Origin: Poriferisodalis sp965204195
GTDB taxonomy: Bacteria > Actinomycetota > Acidimicrobiia > Acidimicrobiales > Poriferisodalaceae
DNA length: 64,000 nucleotides
Direction: 5' to 3'
NCBI RefSeq assembly: GCF_965204195.1
Contig: NZ_OZ241975.1
Span: 3,100,001-3,164,000 of the forward strand
Shown: positions 43,750 through 53,108 of the stretch, piece after piece
Layout of the letters: the number at the start of each line of letters is the position of its first letter
Position numbering within the stretch: position 1 is the stretch's first letter
Program-made: the position numbers and the translations under genes
The notes under the pieces: generated by a model
Database searches by the model: none
What the model was told of the DNA's origin: nothing
What the model saw: the letters and a program-made list of their open reading frames with translations, nothing else

Positions 43750-45000
43750 CTAGCTCTTGCCGATCTGGTTCCACGGGCCGCCGTCGGCACGCGGTTCACG
43801 CGGCAGCCCGAGCACGCGGTCGCCGACGATGTTGCGCTGCACCTCCGAGGTGCCCGCGTAGATCGTCCCGGGCCTCGCACCCATGAACGTCTGCACCCAC
43901 GCCAGCGAGGAGAAGTCCGCCCCGACGGCGTCGGTATTGATGCCGTTCACCGCTGGATGCCCGCTGGGCGCCGTTGCCTCCATGCCGAGCAGGTCCATCG
44001 AGAACTCAGTGATCCAGTGGTGATACTCGCTCCACAGCAGCTTGTGCAGCGATGACTCGGGCCCAGGGGCCTTGCCCGCGAGCACGTTGGTGACGTTGCG
44101 CTGGCCCATCCATTTCATGATCTCGACCTTGGCGTGCGCTTGGGCGAGGTCCTGGCGCACGAGTGGATCGTCGGTGGCGCCGCGCTCGACGGCCACAGCC
44201 GTGATGCGGTCGAGCTCGTCGCGGAAGCGGAGCGCGTCGGTGGTGGCGCCATGGCCGCGCTCGAAACCGAGCAGCACGTTGGCGACCCGCCAGCCGTCGT
44301 TCACATCGCCGACGACGTTCTCTTTCGCCGTCTTGGCGTCGGTGAAGAACACCTCGTTGAAGTCGTGCCGGTTGTTGATGTTGATGATCGGGCGCATCTC
44401 CACACCGGGCTGATCAACCGGCACCAGCAGGAACGAGATGCCGCGGTGCTTTGCCTCGGTGGGGTTGGTGCGGCACAGCACGAAGATCCAGTTGGCGGTG
44501 TGGCCGCTGGAAGTCCAGATCTTCTGGCCGTTGATCACCCACTCGTCGCCGTCGAGCACGGCGCGTGTGCCCAGGTTGGCAAGGTCTGAGCCGCTGTCGG
44601 GCTCGCTGTAGCCCTGGCACCAGCGATGCTCGCCCGAGATGATCTTGGGCAGGAAATGGCGCTTCTGCTCCTCGGTGCCGCACTCGATGATGGCGTTGCC
44701 GACCATCGTGATGCTGAACCCGTCGTTGTCGCCGCCGACGGGGACGCCAGCCTTGGCGAACTCCTCGGCCATCACGACACGCTCGACCTCGCTGAGCCCG
44801 GCGCCGCCGTACTCGACCGGCCATGAGACGGCCAGCAGCTGATTCTCCGACAGCAGCGCCCGCCATTCCTCGACGAACTGGTCGCGGGCCTCTTCGTCGA
44901 GTGAACCCATGCCACCCCAGTTGGCCGGCAGGTGCTCGGCCAGGAAGGCCTGGATCTTCTCGCGGTAGTCGTCGGCCTCGTCGGTGTAGGTGGGATCCAT
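43750..45000 (-). CDS. Acyl-CoA dehydrogenase
   Basis: 416-aa FAD-dependent acyl-CoA dehydrogenase. Recognised by the N-terminal helical domain, WCQGYSEPDSGSDLANLGTRA (FAD/substrate strand), INGQKIWTSSGHTANWIFVLCRT, FERGHGATTDALRF and the C-terminal YAGTSEVQRNIVGDRVLGLPRE. The closing lacks the usual catalytic-Glu IYEGT form (here IYAGTSE), which is seen in subfamilies acting on branched or steroid-side-chain CoA esters. Cotranscribed with the SDR downstream. Confidence 0.92.
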   Translation of the reverse strand: MDPTYTDEADDYREKIQAFLAEHLPANWGGMGSLDEEARDQFVEEWRALLSENQLLAVSWPVEYGGAGLSEVERVVMAEEFAKAGVPVGGDNDGFSITMVGNAIIECGTEEQKRHFLPKIISGEHRWCQGYSEPDSGSDLANLGTRAVLDGDEWVINGQKIWTSSGHTANWIFVLCRTNPTEAKHRGISFLLVPVDQPGVEMRPIININNRHDFNEVFFTDAKTAKENVVGDVNDGWRVANVLLGFERGHGATTDALRFRDELDRITAVAVERGATDDPLVRQDLAQAHAKVEIMKWMGQRNVTNVLAGKAPGPESSLHKLLWSEYHHWITEFSMDLLGMEATAPSGHPAVNGINTDAVGADFSSLAWVQTFMGARPGTIYAGTSEVQRNIVGDRVLGLPREPRADGGPWNQIGKS

Positions 45001-45075
45001 GGTGTGCGCTCCCCTGCTTGAGATTCAGCTCAGCTCGCCGCTGAGTCTGCCACGCGACAGGAGGGTTGGCTCAGA

Positions 45076-45167
45076 GCCGGTAGCCCCTGTGCTGGTCGCT
45101 TCGGCCCCGGCCTACGGCCGGTAGCCCCTGTGCTGGTCGCTTCGGCCCCGGCCTACGGCCGGTAGCC
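45076..45167. repeat. 41-bp tandem repeat, two full copies and a partial third
   Basis: Identical 41-bp units at 45076-45116 and 45117-45157, and the first 10 bases of a third at 45158-45167. The second unit overlaps the last codons and stop of the carboxylase gene (minus strand). The unit contains the palindrome-like GGCCGTAGGCCGGGGCC, so it can fold and may act as a terminator. Confidence 0.9.
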
Positions 45168-46703
45168 GAAGGTACTCGGCCCGGGCCGGAGTGAGCGGCG
45201 GGCCAGATCCACCCACTCGCACAGCACCGGGCGGGTGTCGCGGGGGTCGATGATCTCCTCGATCTCGAAGAATTCTGCCGAGCGGTGAGGCGAGCGCACG
45301 CTGTTGAGCCGCTCACGGATCTCTTCGAGCAGCTCGTCGGGCGTGTCGCTGTCGGCCAGGTCCTGCTTGTAGGCCACTTCGAGGCCGCCCTCGATGGGCA
45401 GCGAGCCCCAGTCGCCCGAGGGCCATGCCACCCGGAAGCTGCGGGCGCCCGGCTGGTTGTTGGCCGCGCCGGCCACGCCGAACGCCTTGCGGATGACCAC
45501 ACAGGCGAACGGCGCGGTGAGCTGACCCAGTGCGGCCAGCGCCGCCGAGCCGAACCGGATCGTGCCGCTCTCCTCGGATTCCTTGCCGATCAGGAAGCCC
45601 GGGCAGTCCGCGAGGTGCACCACCGGCAGGTGGAACGTGGAGGCGGTGTCGAGCAGGCGGATGAGCTTGCGGCAGCTGTCCGCAGTCCAGCCGCCGCCAT
45701 AGACGTAGGGGTCCTCGCCGAAGATCGCCACTGGCCAGCCGTCGAGGCGTGCCAGGCCGGTGATGATCGATCGCCCCCAGCGACTGCCGATCTCGAAGAA
45801 GCTGCCCTGGTCGCAGACTGATTCGATGATCGAGCGCATCTTGTAGACGCGCCGTGGCTCGCGGGGCACGATCGAGATCAGATCGTCGTCGCGCCGCTGG
45901 GGGCTGTCGCCGCTCAGCACCCGCTCGGGCAGCTCGTCCACATTGGCAGGCAGGTACGACAGGAACCGACGTGCGCGCTCGAATGCCTCGTCCTCGCTGT
46001 CGACCACGTCGTCAATGGCGCCATTGGCCGTATGGATGTCGGCGTGGCCGAGTTCTTCCTTGCCGTGATCGCCCAGCGACGCCTGCTCGACCAGTGCCGG
46101 CCCGGCAATCATCATCTGCGCGGTGTCGCGCACGATGACCGAGTAGTGCGCCGTGGCCACCCGTGCGGCGCCGATGCCCGCCACCGAACCCAGTGCCAGC
46201 GACACCGACGGTGCCACCGAGAGGTGGTTCACGATGACATCCCAGCCCCGCAGTTCGGGAATGTACGTGCGGCCTGCCATCTCGATGGACTTGACCGAGC
46301 CGCCTCCGCCCATGCCGTCCACTAGGCGAATGTGCGGGAGCCGCATCTCGTACGCCATCGACTCCGCCGCATTGCGCTTCTCGGGAATTGTGGCGTCAGA
46401 GGAGCCGCCGCGCACGGTGAAGTCGTCCCCCGAGAGGACAACAGGCCGATCGTCGATACGGGCGAGGCCGAAGATGAAGTTGGACGGCGTCAGATGGACG
46501 AGATTGCCGTGATCGTCGTACTCGGCGACGCCGGCGGTCTTGCCGATCTCGTGGAACGAGCCCTTGTCCGCCATGGCATCGATGCGCTCGCGCACGGTCA
46601 TCTTGCCGAAGAAGTGCTGCCGCTCGACCTTGTCGGGCCCGCCCAGCGCCTCAGCGAACGCTTCGCGGCGGCGCAGCTCAGCGATCTCAGGCTCCCAGCT
46701 CAT
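45153..46703 (-). CDS. Acyl-CoA carboxylase, carboxyltransferase (beta) subunit
   Basis: 516-aa biotin-dependent carboxyltransferase (PccB/AccD family), moving CO2 from carboxybiotin to an acyl-CoA. N-terminal crotonase-like half: VRERIDAMADKGSFHEIG, VVLSGDDFTVRGGSS, GGGGSVKS; C-terminal half: AIFGEDPYVYGGGWTADSCRKLIRLLD, LPVVHLADCPGFLIGKESE and GVAGAANNQPG. No biotin-carboxylase or BCCP gene is in the window, so the alpha subunit is elsewhere. Substrate (propionyl, methylcrotonyl or other) cannot be told. Its stop lies inside a 41-bp tandem repeat. Confidence 0.93.
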   Translation of the reverse strand: MSWEPEIAELRRREAFAEALGGPDKVERQHFFGKMTVRERIDAMADKGSFHEIGKTAGVAEYDDHGNLVHLTPSNFIFGLARIDDRPVVLSGDDFTVRGGSSDATIPEKRNAAESMAYEMRLPHIRLVDGMGGGGSVKSIEMAGRTYIPELRGWDVIVNHLSVAPSVSLALGSVAGIGAARVATAHYSVIVRDTAQMMIAGPALVEQASLGDHGKEELGHADIHTANGAIDDVVDSEDEAFERARRFLSYLPANVDELPERVLSGDSPQRRDDDLISIVPREPRRVYKMRSIIESVCDQGSFFEIGSRWGRSIITGLARLDGWPVAIFGEDPYVYGGGWTADSCRKLIRLLDTASTFHLPVVHLADCPGFLIGKESEESGTIRFGSAALAALGQLTAPFACVVIRKAFGVAGAANNQPGARSFRVAWPSGDWGSLPIEGGLEVAYKQDLADSDTPDELLEEIRERLNSVRSPHRSAEFFEIEEIIDPRDTRPVLCEWVDLARRSLRPGPSTFGYRP

Positions 46704-46813
46704 GCGACCCCCGTTCTGGCTGCTCGCTCCGGCTCAGCCTCTGAGTTCCGCACAGAGCGTACGGCCGAGTTCGGGGTGCCTGCCGTTGAAGCCAAAAGAA
46801 GATCCCGAATTAC

Positions 46814-47845
46814 TCAGCCGGCAGTGGGATCGACCAGCAGCTTGATCGCCGCATTGCGCCGCGTCGCGAGATCGTCAATCGTCTGCGGCAGCTCATCGAG
46901 CGTGATCGTGCCCTGCACCAGCGGGGCGACGCTGATGCGGCCATCGGCGATGAAGCCAGCCGCGGCGCGCATCTCGTCGAGTGTGAATGCCAGCGACGTG
47001 TCCACCGAGACTTCCTTGAACAGCCAGCGGTTCGGCCGGATCACCGCATCGCTGCCCGTCACGCCCACAATGCAGATCGAGCCGCCGTAGCGCACCATGT
47101 CCACGGACTGCTGGATCGTCTGCGGGATGCCGGCGCAGTCGAATGCGATGTCGGCCCGCAAGCCGCCGGTGGCCTCATTCACCGCCTCGCGCATCTCTGC
47201 GCCGGGTTCCACAGCCATATCGGCCCCGACTTCGAGCGCGAGGCGTCGCCGGTCGGCGTCGGGTTCGATTGCAATCACCGTCCCCGCTCCCGCGAGGCGA
47301 ACGCACTGGGCGACCAGCAGGCCGATCGGTCCGCAGCCCACGACGCACGTCACGTCGCCCGCTCGCATTCGGCTGCGACGCACCGCGTGCAACGCAACCG
47401 AGGCGGGCTCGATCACCGCAGCGTCGTCGTCGGTGAGCTCGTCGGGCACGCGCACCAGTCGGTCTGCGCTCGCCGCCATGAACGGCGCGAAACCGCCCGA
47501 GGCCGGCGCCTTCGGACCCATGTAGTACGAGCGCGCCGTGGAGCAGTAGGCGGGGTGATCGGCGCGGCATTCCGGGCACTGGCCGCAGCCCGGTGCCAGC
47601 CCGCCCGTGACACGGTCGCCCATGCCCACCACCTGAACATCGGCATCCACGGCAACCACGTTGCCGACCCACTCGTGGCCGCAGATTCCCGGCGCATAGG
47701 GCCAGCCTTCGGCATAGGCATGCACGTCGCTGCCGCAGATCCCGCAGAGCGAGATCTCCACCAGCGCCTCGCCCGGCCCGGGCGTCGGCTCGTCGACCTC
47801 CCGTAGCTCGAACTGTTCCTTGCCGGTCACCAGTCCCGTGCGCAT
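46814..47845 (-). CDS. Zinc-dependent alcohol dehydrogenase (MDR family)
   Basis: 343-aa medium-chain dehydrogenase. Catalytic zinc ligands Cys37 (CGICGSDVHAY) and His57-Glu58 (ICGHEWVG); structural zinc Cys87, Cys90, Cys93 and Cys101 (CGQCPECRADHPAYC). The Rossmann motif is VVGCGPIGLLVAQ, and the acidic end IAIEPD suggests NAD preference. Sorbitol/threonine-dehydrogenase-like rather than ethanol-specific. Divergent from the SDR at 47944 with a 98-nt gap. Confidence 0.93.
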   Translation of the reverse strand: MRTGLVTGKEQFELREVDEPTPGPGEALVEISLCGICGSDVHAYAEGWPYAPGICGHEWVGNVVAVDADVQVVGMGDRVTGGLAPGCGQCPECRADHPAYCSTARSYYMGPKAPASGGFAPFMAASADRLVRVPDELTDDDAAVIEPASVALHAVRRSRMRAGDVTCVVGCGPIGLLVAQCVRLAGAGTVIAIEPDADRRRLALEVGADMAVEPGAEMREAVNEATGGLRADIAFDCAGIPQTIQQSVDMVRYGGSICIVGVTGSDAVIRPNRWLFKEVSVDTSLAFTLDEMRAAAGFIADGRISVAPLVQGTITLDELPQTIDDLATRRNAAIKLLVDPTAG

Positions 47846-47943
47846 GCCACATGGTCGCGCACGACTGGCCCCAGCGCACCGGGCCCGGTGGTCAGCGGCG
47901 CCCAGATTGAGCGCGAGACAGCGCCCACAAATATGGTGCGCGT

Positions 47944-48729
47944 ATGGAATTGAGACTTGACGGCCGTACAGCGCTGATCACCGGGGGCAGCCGAGGTCTG
48001 GGACGGGCGATGGCCGAGACCTTTGCGGCTGCAGGTGCCGCGGTGGCGGTAGTCGCCCGCGACCAGGCGGTGCTTGATGACACGCTCGGCGCACTCCGAG
48101 CTGCAAACCCTGGCGCGGCTCACGCAGCCATTTCGGCCGACGTCCGGCGGGCCGACGAGGTTGCGCGGGCTTACGCCGAGGCGGTGGAGGCCTGCGGCCC
48201 GATCGACATCCTCGTGAACAACTCCGGGACATCGAATGCAAAGCCATTTCTCGACATCGACGATGACGACTGGCAGGACGACCTCGATCTGAAGCTCTTC
48301 TCGGCAGTACGCCTCTGCCGACTTTGCATTCCCCACATGCGCGATCAGCGCTGGGGCCGCATCATCAACTCGCTGAACGTCGGTGCGAAGGCAGCGAGCG
48401 CGCAGACGTGCCCCACCTCAGCGAGTCGTGCCGCCGGCCTGGCGATGACCAAGGCGCTGGCGTCAGAATTTGCCCCTGACGGCGTGCTGGTGAATGCCCT
48501 CATCACCGGACTGCTGGTGACCCACCAGTGGCAGACACGCTGGGAACGCGAGGGTCACGACACCGCCTTCGAGGACTACACCGCGGCCATCGGGAATCGC
48601 ATCCCCGTAGGGCGCATGGGCAACGCCCAAGAGTTCGCCAACTTGGCCCTGTTCCTCGCCAGCGACGCCGCCAGCTACGTCACCGGCACCGCAATCAACA
48701 TCGACGGCGGATTGTCCCCGGTCGTCTAG
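47944..48729 (+). CDS. Atypical SDR-family oxidoreductase lacking YxxxK
   Basis: 261-aa SDR fold with the cofactor motif ITGGSRGLGRAMA, VNNSGTSNAKPF and the closing VTGTAINIDGGLSP. At the catalytic site the usual Tyr-x-x-x-Lys is replaced: the aligned segment reads CPTSASRAAGLAMTKALA, with Thr/Ser for Tyr and Arg for Lys. It may bind cofactor but use different chemistry or be regulatory. Transcribed away from the zinc alcohol dehydrogenase; followed by two small hairpins. Confidence 0.85.
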   Translation: MELRLDGRTALITGGSRGLGRAMAETFAAAGAAVAVVARDQAVLDDTLGALRAANPGAAHAAISADVRRADEVARAYAEAVEACGPIDILVNNSGTSNAKPFLDIDDDDWQDDLDLKLFSAVRLCRLCIPHMRDQRWGRIINSLNVGAKAASAQTCPTSASRAAGLAMTKALASEFAPDGVLVNALITGLLVTHQWQTRWEREGHDTAFEDYTAAIGNRIPVGRMGNAQEFANLALFLASDAASYVTGTAINIDGGLSPVV

Positions 48730-48731
48730 GA

Positions 48732-48801
48732 CGCAGATGCCATATCTGCGGAGGCGGCAGGGAACTCTGCGACGTTGCGACCGGCTGGATCGCTGGTCGC
48801 A
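48732..48801. terminator. Two hairpins between convergent SDR and thioesterase genes
   Basis: CGCAGAT/ATCTGCG (48732-48738 with 48744-48750, 5-nt loop) immediately after the SDR stop, and TGCGACC/GGTCGCA (48776-48782 with 48795-48801, 12-nt loop). No T-tract. Position between convergent genes fits bidirectional termination. Confidence 0.5.
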
Positions 48802-48848
48802 GCTGGTTCTGACGCCGCCGCAGCGGGCGCACCTACAGGCTCAAGCCC

Positions 48849-49259
48849 CTAACCGGGGGTGAGGGCACCGAGCTTGTCCATCAGATCTGGGGGCGGTCGG
48901 CGGGGCTTGCCGCTGTTGTCGCAGATGGCTGCGGTCAGATGACCCTCCACCAGCACGGCGTCGTCAGACTCGCGAATGATCCGCTGCTGCCAGCGCGTGC
49001 TCGCACGGCGGCGCTCGACCAGTTCGGTTTCGACGCGCAGCGTGTCGCGGGCGGTCGCCGGCGCCCGGAAACGCACTTCCAGGTTCGTCACCACAATCTG
49101 GACGTTCTGATCTGACAGGTTCGGCAGTGCAAGATCGGCGGATTCCAGCGCCAGGCAGCGGGCCGCCTCGAAGTACGACACATACACCGCATGGTTGACG
49201 TGGTTGTACGGGTCCAGCTCGCCGAATCGGGGCACGATCTGGGTCGCGTGTGTCGCCAT
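48849..49259 (-). CDS. Hot-dog acyl-CoA thioesterase (4-hydroxybenzoyl-CoA thioesterase type)
   Basis: 136-aa single hot-dog-domain protein hydrolysing an acyl-CoA. The signature RFGELDPYNHVNHAVYVSYFEAAR carries the catalytic Asp16 and the NHVNH helix start; VEVRFRAPATARDTLRVETEL-like strands follow. The ATG at 49259 sets the standard family length; longer open frames upstream (to 49907) run antisense to the Ppx gene. Divergent from the Ppx/GppA gene. Confidence 0.9.
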   Translation of the reverse strand: MATHATQIVPRFGELDPYNHVNHAVYVSYFEAARCLALESADLALPNLSDQNVQIVVTNLEVRFRAPATARDTLRVETELVERRRASTRWQQRIIRESDDAVLVEGHLTAAICDNSGKPRRPPPDLMDKLGALTPG

Positions 49260-49353
49260 CGGCGGAACGCTAGTGGGCAGCCGCCCCCTGCCATCCGTCG
49301 CAATCTGCTGCCATCTTCGGTGACAGGGCGCTCGCCCTCTAGCGTTGCGACAC

Positions 49354-51027
49354 GTGAGCGTCATCGCGGCGATCGACGTCGGGACGAATTCGTTCCATCT
49401 CGTCGTCGCCGACGTTGACGACGAGGGCCACTTCGAGGTACTGACGCGAGAGCGCGAGCCGGTGCGACTCGGCTCGGGCGGCGAGGACATGAAGGTGCTC
49501 GAGCCCGACGCCATCGAGCGAGGCATCGCGACGCTCGGCCGGATGCAGCGAATCGCCTCCCATGCCGGCGCGCAGAGCATCACCGCAGTCGCCACGAGCG
49601 CGGTGCGCGAGGCCGACAACCGCAACGAGTTCACCGAGCGCGCCCGCATCGAGGCGGGCGTGGATATCGAGGTGGTCTCCGGGTTCGAAGAGGCCCGGCT
49701 CATCCACCTCGGCGTGCTGGCGGCGGTGCCGCTGCTCGACAAGCGCCACCTGATCATCGACATCGGCGGCGGCTCCACCGAGTTCATCATCGGCGACGGC
49801 GCCGAGCCGCTGCTGTTGCGCAGCCTCAAGCTGGGCTCCATCCGGCTGACCGATCGCTTCTTCCCCGACGGCCGCACACGCAAGCGCTCCGTGCGCGAGT
49901 GCCGCAACTACCTCCGGTCGTTCCTCGGACACCTGCCCGCCGAGATCGCAGCGCTCGGCTTCGAGACTGCAGTGGGCTCGTCGGGAACCATCACCGCACT
50001 GGCACGCATGTGCGCCATCCGCCGCGGCGACCGCGACAGCCGCACCGGACGGCTGTCGTTCACCGCCAAGGAGCTCCGATCGCTCACAGGCGACCTCGCC
50101 GATGCCTCGACTCCCGCACGCCGTCTCGGCATCGAGGGGCTAGAAGAACGAAGGGCCGACATCATCGTGGGAGGCGCGCTGCTGCTGGCCGAGACCTTCA
50201 AGCTGCTGGGCATCAAGCGCATGGAGGTCTCCGACTACGCACTGCGTGAGGGCATCCTGTTCGAGCAGCTGCGCCGGGCCACGGCGCCGGGTCTGGATCC
50301 GTTCCACCGCTTGGAAGACTTGCGGCGCTCGGGCGTGATGTATGTGGCCAACAGCTACCACGAGGACCTCCGTCACGCCGAGCACATCACCGATCTGGCG
50401 CTCGAGCTATTCGATGGCCTGTACCCGCTGCACGGGCTCGACGACGAGGACCGGGAGCTGTTCGAGGCGGCCTCGCTGCTGCACAACGTGGGCATCTTCA
50501 TCTCCCACAGCGCCCACCACCGCCACAGCTACTACATCATCCGCAACAGCGAGCACCTCACCGGCTTCACCGAACGCGAGATCGAGATCATCGCCCAAGT
50601 CGCCCGCTACCACCGCAAGAGTGCGCCCAAGTCCAAGCATGTCGAGTTCGCATCGCTGAATGGGGCTGACAAGGATCGGGTGCGGTGGATGGCGGCCATG
50701 CTGCGCGTCGCCATCGGCCTGGACCGCTCGAATCGTCAGGTGGTGACCCGCGTGCGTGTCGCAGGCGACGGCCCGCCCCCGACGCAGAACGGCGAGCTCT
50801 GCCTGGTCGCACGCGTCTCCCCCGGTGTCGACACCTCAGTGGAGCTGTTCACCGCCCAGAACCGCAGCGAGCTCCTGGCCGCGATCACCGGACGAAGCGT
50901 GGTGATCGAGCCTGAAGTCGCCGTAACCGGCAAGCCGGGCCACCCCACCAACGGGCTGGGCTGCGGTGACGCCGACGAGTCGAGAGCCCAGCCCGAGGAC
51001 ACCCTGGCCGCGAGCGCCGGCACCTGA
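49354..51027 (+). CDS. Ppx/GppA family exopolyphosphatase / pppGpp phosphohydrolase
   Basis: 557-aa phosphatase from a GTG at 49354 (a TTG at 49345 is also possible). The actin-like ATPase fold is shown by AIDVGTNSFHLVVADV, ATSAVREADNRNEF, IIDIGGGSTEFIIGDG and AVGSSGTITALARM. The C-terminal half (about 310-500) is the HD-like domain of long Ppx proteins (LFEAASLLHNVGIFISHSAHHRHS). It degrades polyphosphate or converts pppGpp to ppGpp; which one cannot be decided. Longer than the two-domain actinobacterial Ppx of about 320 aa. Confidence 0.93.
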   Translation: MSVIAAIDVGTNSFHLVVADVDDEGHFEVLTREREPVRLGSGGEDMKVLEPDAIERGIATLGRMQRIASHAGAQSITAVATSAVREADNRNEFTERARIEAGVDIEVVSGFEEARLIHLGVLAAVPLLDKRHLIIDIGGGSTEFIIGDGAEPLLLRSLKLGSIRLTDRFFPDGRTRKRSVRECRNYLRSFLGHLPAEIAALGFETAVGSSGTITALARMCAIRRGDRDSRTGRLSFTAKELRSLTGDLADASTPARRLGIEGLEERRADIIVGGALLLAETFKLLGIKRMEVSDYALREGILFEQLRRATAPGLDPFHRLEDLRRSGVMYVANSYHEDLRHAEHITDLALELFDGLYPLHGLDDEDRELFEAASLLHNVGIFISHSAHHRHSYYIIRNSEHLTGFTEREIEIIAQVARYHRKSAPKSKHVEFASLNGADKDRVRWMAAMLRVAIGLDRSNRQVVTRVRVAGDGPPPTQNGELCLVARVSPGVDTSVELFTAQNRSELLAAITGRSVVIEPEVAVTGKPGHPTNGLGCGDADESRAQPEDTLAASAGT

Positions 51028-51077
51028 ATCGGCGTCGACGCCCGCGCCGTCGCTGATCGATCGCCTGAGCGGTCGGC

Positions 51078-53108
51078 TTATGACGGGATGCGCAGCACCC
51101 AGCCGATTCGGATCACGTTCGGGTCGGTGAGCGCGCCGCCGTCGGCTTGGGGGCGCCCCTGGTTCGCTTCGAAGATGGCCGGCCAGCGTGCTCCGTGGCC
51201 CAGGTGCGCCACCGCGATGTTCCACAGGAAATCGCCGGGTTGCACCGTGTAGAGCACGTAGTCGTCCTCGGCGGCCTCGTCGTCAGGTTCGTCTTCGGTC
51301 GCCTGCGCCATCACGCGGTTGCCGCCGTCGACGGGGTACTGCTCAGCGTTGATCGAGCCATTCAGGTCCTCGGCGATGTAGTCGGCCAGGGCCTGCTGGT
51401 AGGTGACTCCCAGACGGGTGAACGCGATGTCGGCGAGCGGGTAGCAGTCGCCGCCGTTCGCCAGGAAGTCGAGAGTCGCAAGAGAGACCGGGTCGCCGTC
51501 GACCACGTTGCCGAATCGCACGATCTGCGTGCCGTCGTCCAGTGTGACCTCCCACAGACGCGCACCGGCCGGTTCGATGAGCGCGCAGTCGCCGTCACGG
51601 TCGATGCCCTGCCCCGCGGCGTCGGGGTCGTAGACGACGGTCATGCCCGAGACATGCGGGAACTGGCCCGTCGCTCGCGGCAAGACACTCAGCGCCCGCT
51701 CGAGCAGCTCGGCCAGCGTGGCGCGAGGTACCTCGGCCGTCACCAGCACATTGTTGAACGGGGCGATGTCCCACGTGGTGCCCACGCTCACCGTGCCCGC
51801 AGGGATGACCGAGTCGTTGCGGAGCCCGCCGCCATTGGTCACCGCCACCTGCGGGACCGCCACGCCGAAGCCAGGGGCGAGATGCGCGCCGCGCACCCGC
51901 AACGCGTCAGCCACCAGGCTGCCGACGTTGGTGGACTGGGTGCGCAAGACCGGCTTGCGGCCTTCGAGATCGACGTCGCTCGTGCCGAGGGCGGTGCTGC
52001 CCACCAGGGCCACCTCTGCAGTCAGCGGCTCCACCACATCGGACTGCACCGTGGCATCGGGATCGCGGTCGAGCGCTATCCCGATCGAAGCGCCCACCGC
52101 GGCGGTGACGTTGCCGTCGGCGTCGAAGGTCACGTCCAGCTTGCCGATGCAGCGGTAGCCGCCGGGAGCAGTCACCACCGGCACCCGGCTGTCCGCTGCA
52201 TCGTCGACCCACGTCGGGTACGGCCCCACCGGCTCCTCATCGGGCTGGCAGGTGTCGCCGGGGTTCGCCAGGAGATCATCGCCGCCGCCGGCGATGATCA
52301 CGTCCACGCCGGTGAGCCCGACAACCAGCGCCTCCTCTTCCCTCAGGTCCTGCAGGTGGCTGACGAGGATGATCTTGTTGACGCCATCAGCGGTCAGGCG
52401 ATCAGCTTCGGCCTGCACAGCGGCCAGCACTGCACTCACCACCACCTTGCGCGGGCTGGAGATGTTCGGGAGCCACGGCGTCACCGCGCCGATCACACCG
52501 ATGCGCTCGCCGCCGGTCTCGATCACCGTCGACGGCGCCACCAATCCCCGTTCGGCTAGGGCCGCCAAGGCCGGCTCGGCCGAGACGTCGATGTTGGCGC
52601 TCAGGAAGGGGATCGGCGGGTCGAACCCCTCAATGAAGCGGGCTGTCACGTCGGGTCCGAAGTCGAAATCGTGGTTGCCGAGGGCCATAGCGTCGTAGAT
52701 GCCGCTGAGCGCGACCGAGTCGTACATCGGACCGTCGCGGTCAAGCGACACGCCGAGTTCCAGCGATGCCAGGAAGTTGTCGCCCGAGGTGAGCGTCACC
52801 ACGGGACCGGTCGCAGCGACCTGCAACTCGCGCATGGCCGCTGCGAACCTCGCGACGCCCGGAAATCCCGACTCGACGTCGGGCAGCAGCTTCGACTCGC
52901 CATCGTTGTTGTGCAGGATCGTGAGCGTCACTGGAGCCGCAGAGATGAGCGTGGGCGTGGCATCGCCGTCGCCATCGCCGCCGGCCTGGGCACCCGATGG
53001 CGTGGCAACCAGCGGCACGGCCGCGAGCATCACGACGGCCATCACGGCCGCTCGCAGGCGCCTCGCCGTGCGCCGCGGCGCCGCGAACTCGGTTCTCGTC
53101 ATGGTCAT
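51078..53108 (-). CDS. Secreted 5'-nucleotidase-like metallophosphoesterase with C-terminal LysM
   Basis: 676 aa from the ATG at 53108, with GGAGG upstream. Signal peptide: RRTARRLRAAVMAVVMLAAVPLVATPSGAQA. The metallophosphatase domain (about 50-330) has LTILHNNDGESKL, LTSGDNFLAS and MALGNHDFDFG; the 5'-nucleotidase C-terminal domain (about 370-560) has TNVGSLVADALRVRGA and NGGGLRNDSVIPAG. A LysM peptidoglycan-binding module ends the protein (YTVQPGDFLWNIAVAHLG to VLRIPS). Some usual metal ligands are changed (NNDGES for NDxHs, GGGDDLL for GGHxH), so it may have altered activity. The LysM keeps it at the cell wall. Confidence 0.88.
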   Translation of the reverse strand: MTMTRTEFAAPRRTARRLRAAVMAVVMLAAVPLVATPSGAQAGGDGDGDATPTLISAAPVTLTILHNNDGESKLLPDVESGFPGVARFAAAMRELQVAATGPVVTLTSGDNFLASLELGVSLDRDGPMYDSVALSGIYDAMALGNHDFDFGPDVTARFIEGFDPPIPFLSANIDVSAEPALAALAERGLVAPSTVIETGGERIGVIGAVTPWLPNISSPRKVVVSAVLAAVQAEADRLTADGVNKIILVSHLQDLREEEALVVGLTGVDVIIAGGGDDLLANPGDTCQPDEEPVGPYPTWVDDAADSRVPVVTAPGGYRCIGKLDVTFDADGNVTAAVGASIGIALDRDPDATVQSDVVEPLTAEVALVGSTALGTSDVDLEGRKPVLRTQSTNVGSLVADALRVRGAHLAPGFGVAVPQVAVTNGGGLRNDSVIPAGTVSVGTTWDIAPFNNVLVTAEVPRATLAELLERALSVLPRATGQFPHVSGMTVVYDPDAAGQGIDRDGDCALIEPAGARLWEVTLDDGTQIVRFGNVVDGDPVSLATLDFLANGGDCYPLADIAFTRLGVTYQQALADYIAEDLNGSINAEQYPVDGGNRVMAQATEDEPDDEAAEDDYVLYTVQPGDFLWNIAVAHLGHGARWPAIFEANQGRPQADGGALTDPNVIRIGWVLRIPS

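Noticed and set aside
49260..49907. Long minus-strand extension of the thioesterase
   Set aside because: Antisense to the conserved start of the Ppx/GppA gene and composed of Ser/Arg-rich non-domain sequence.
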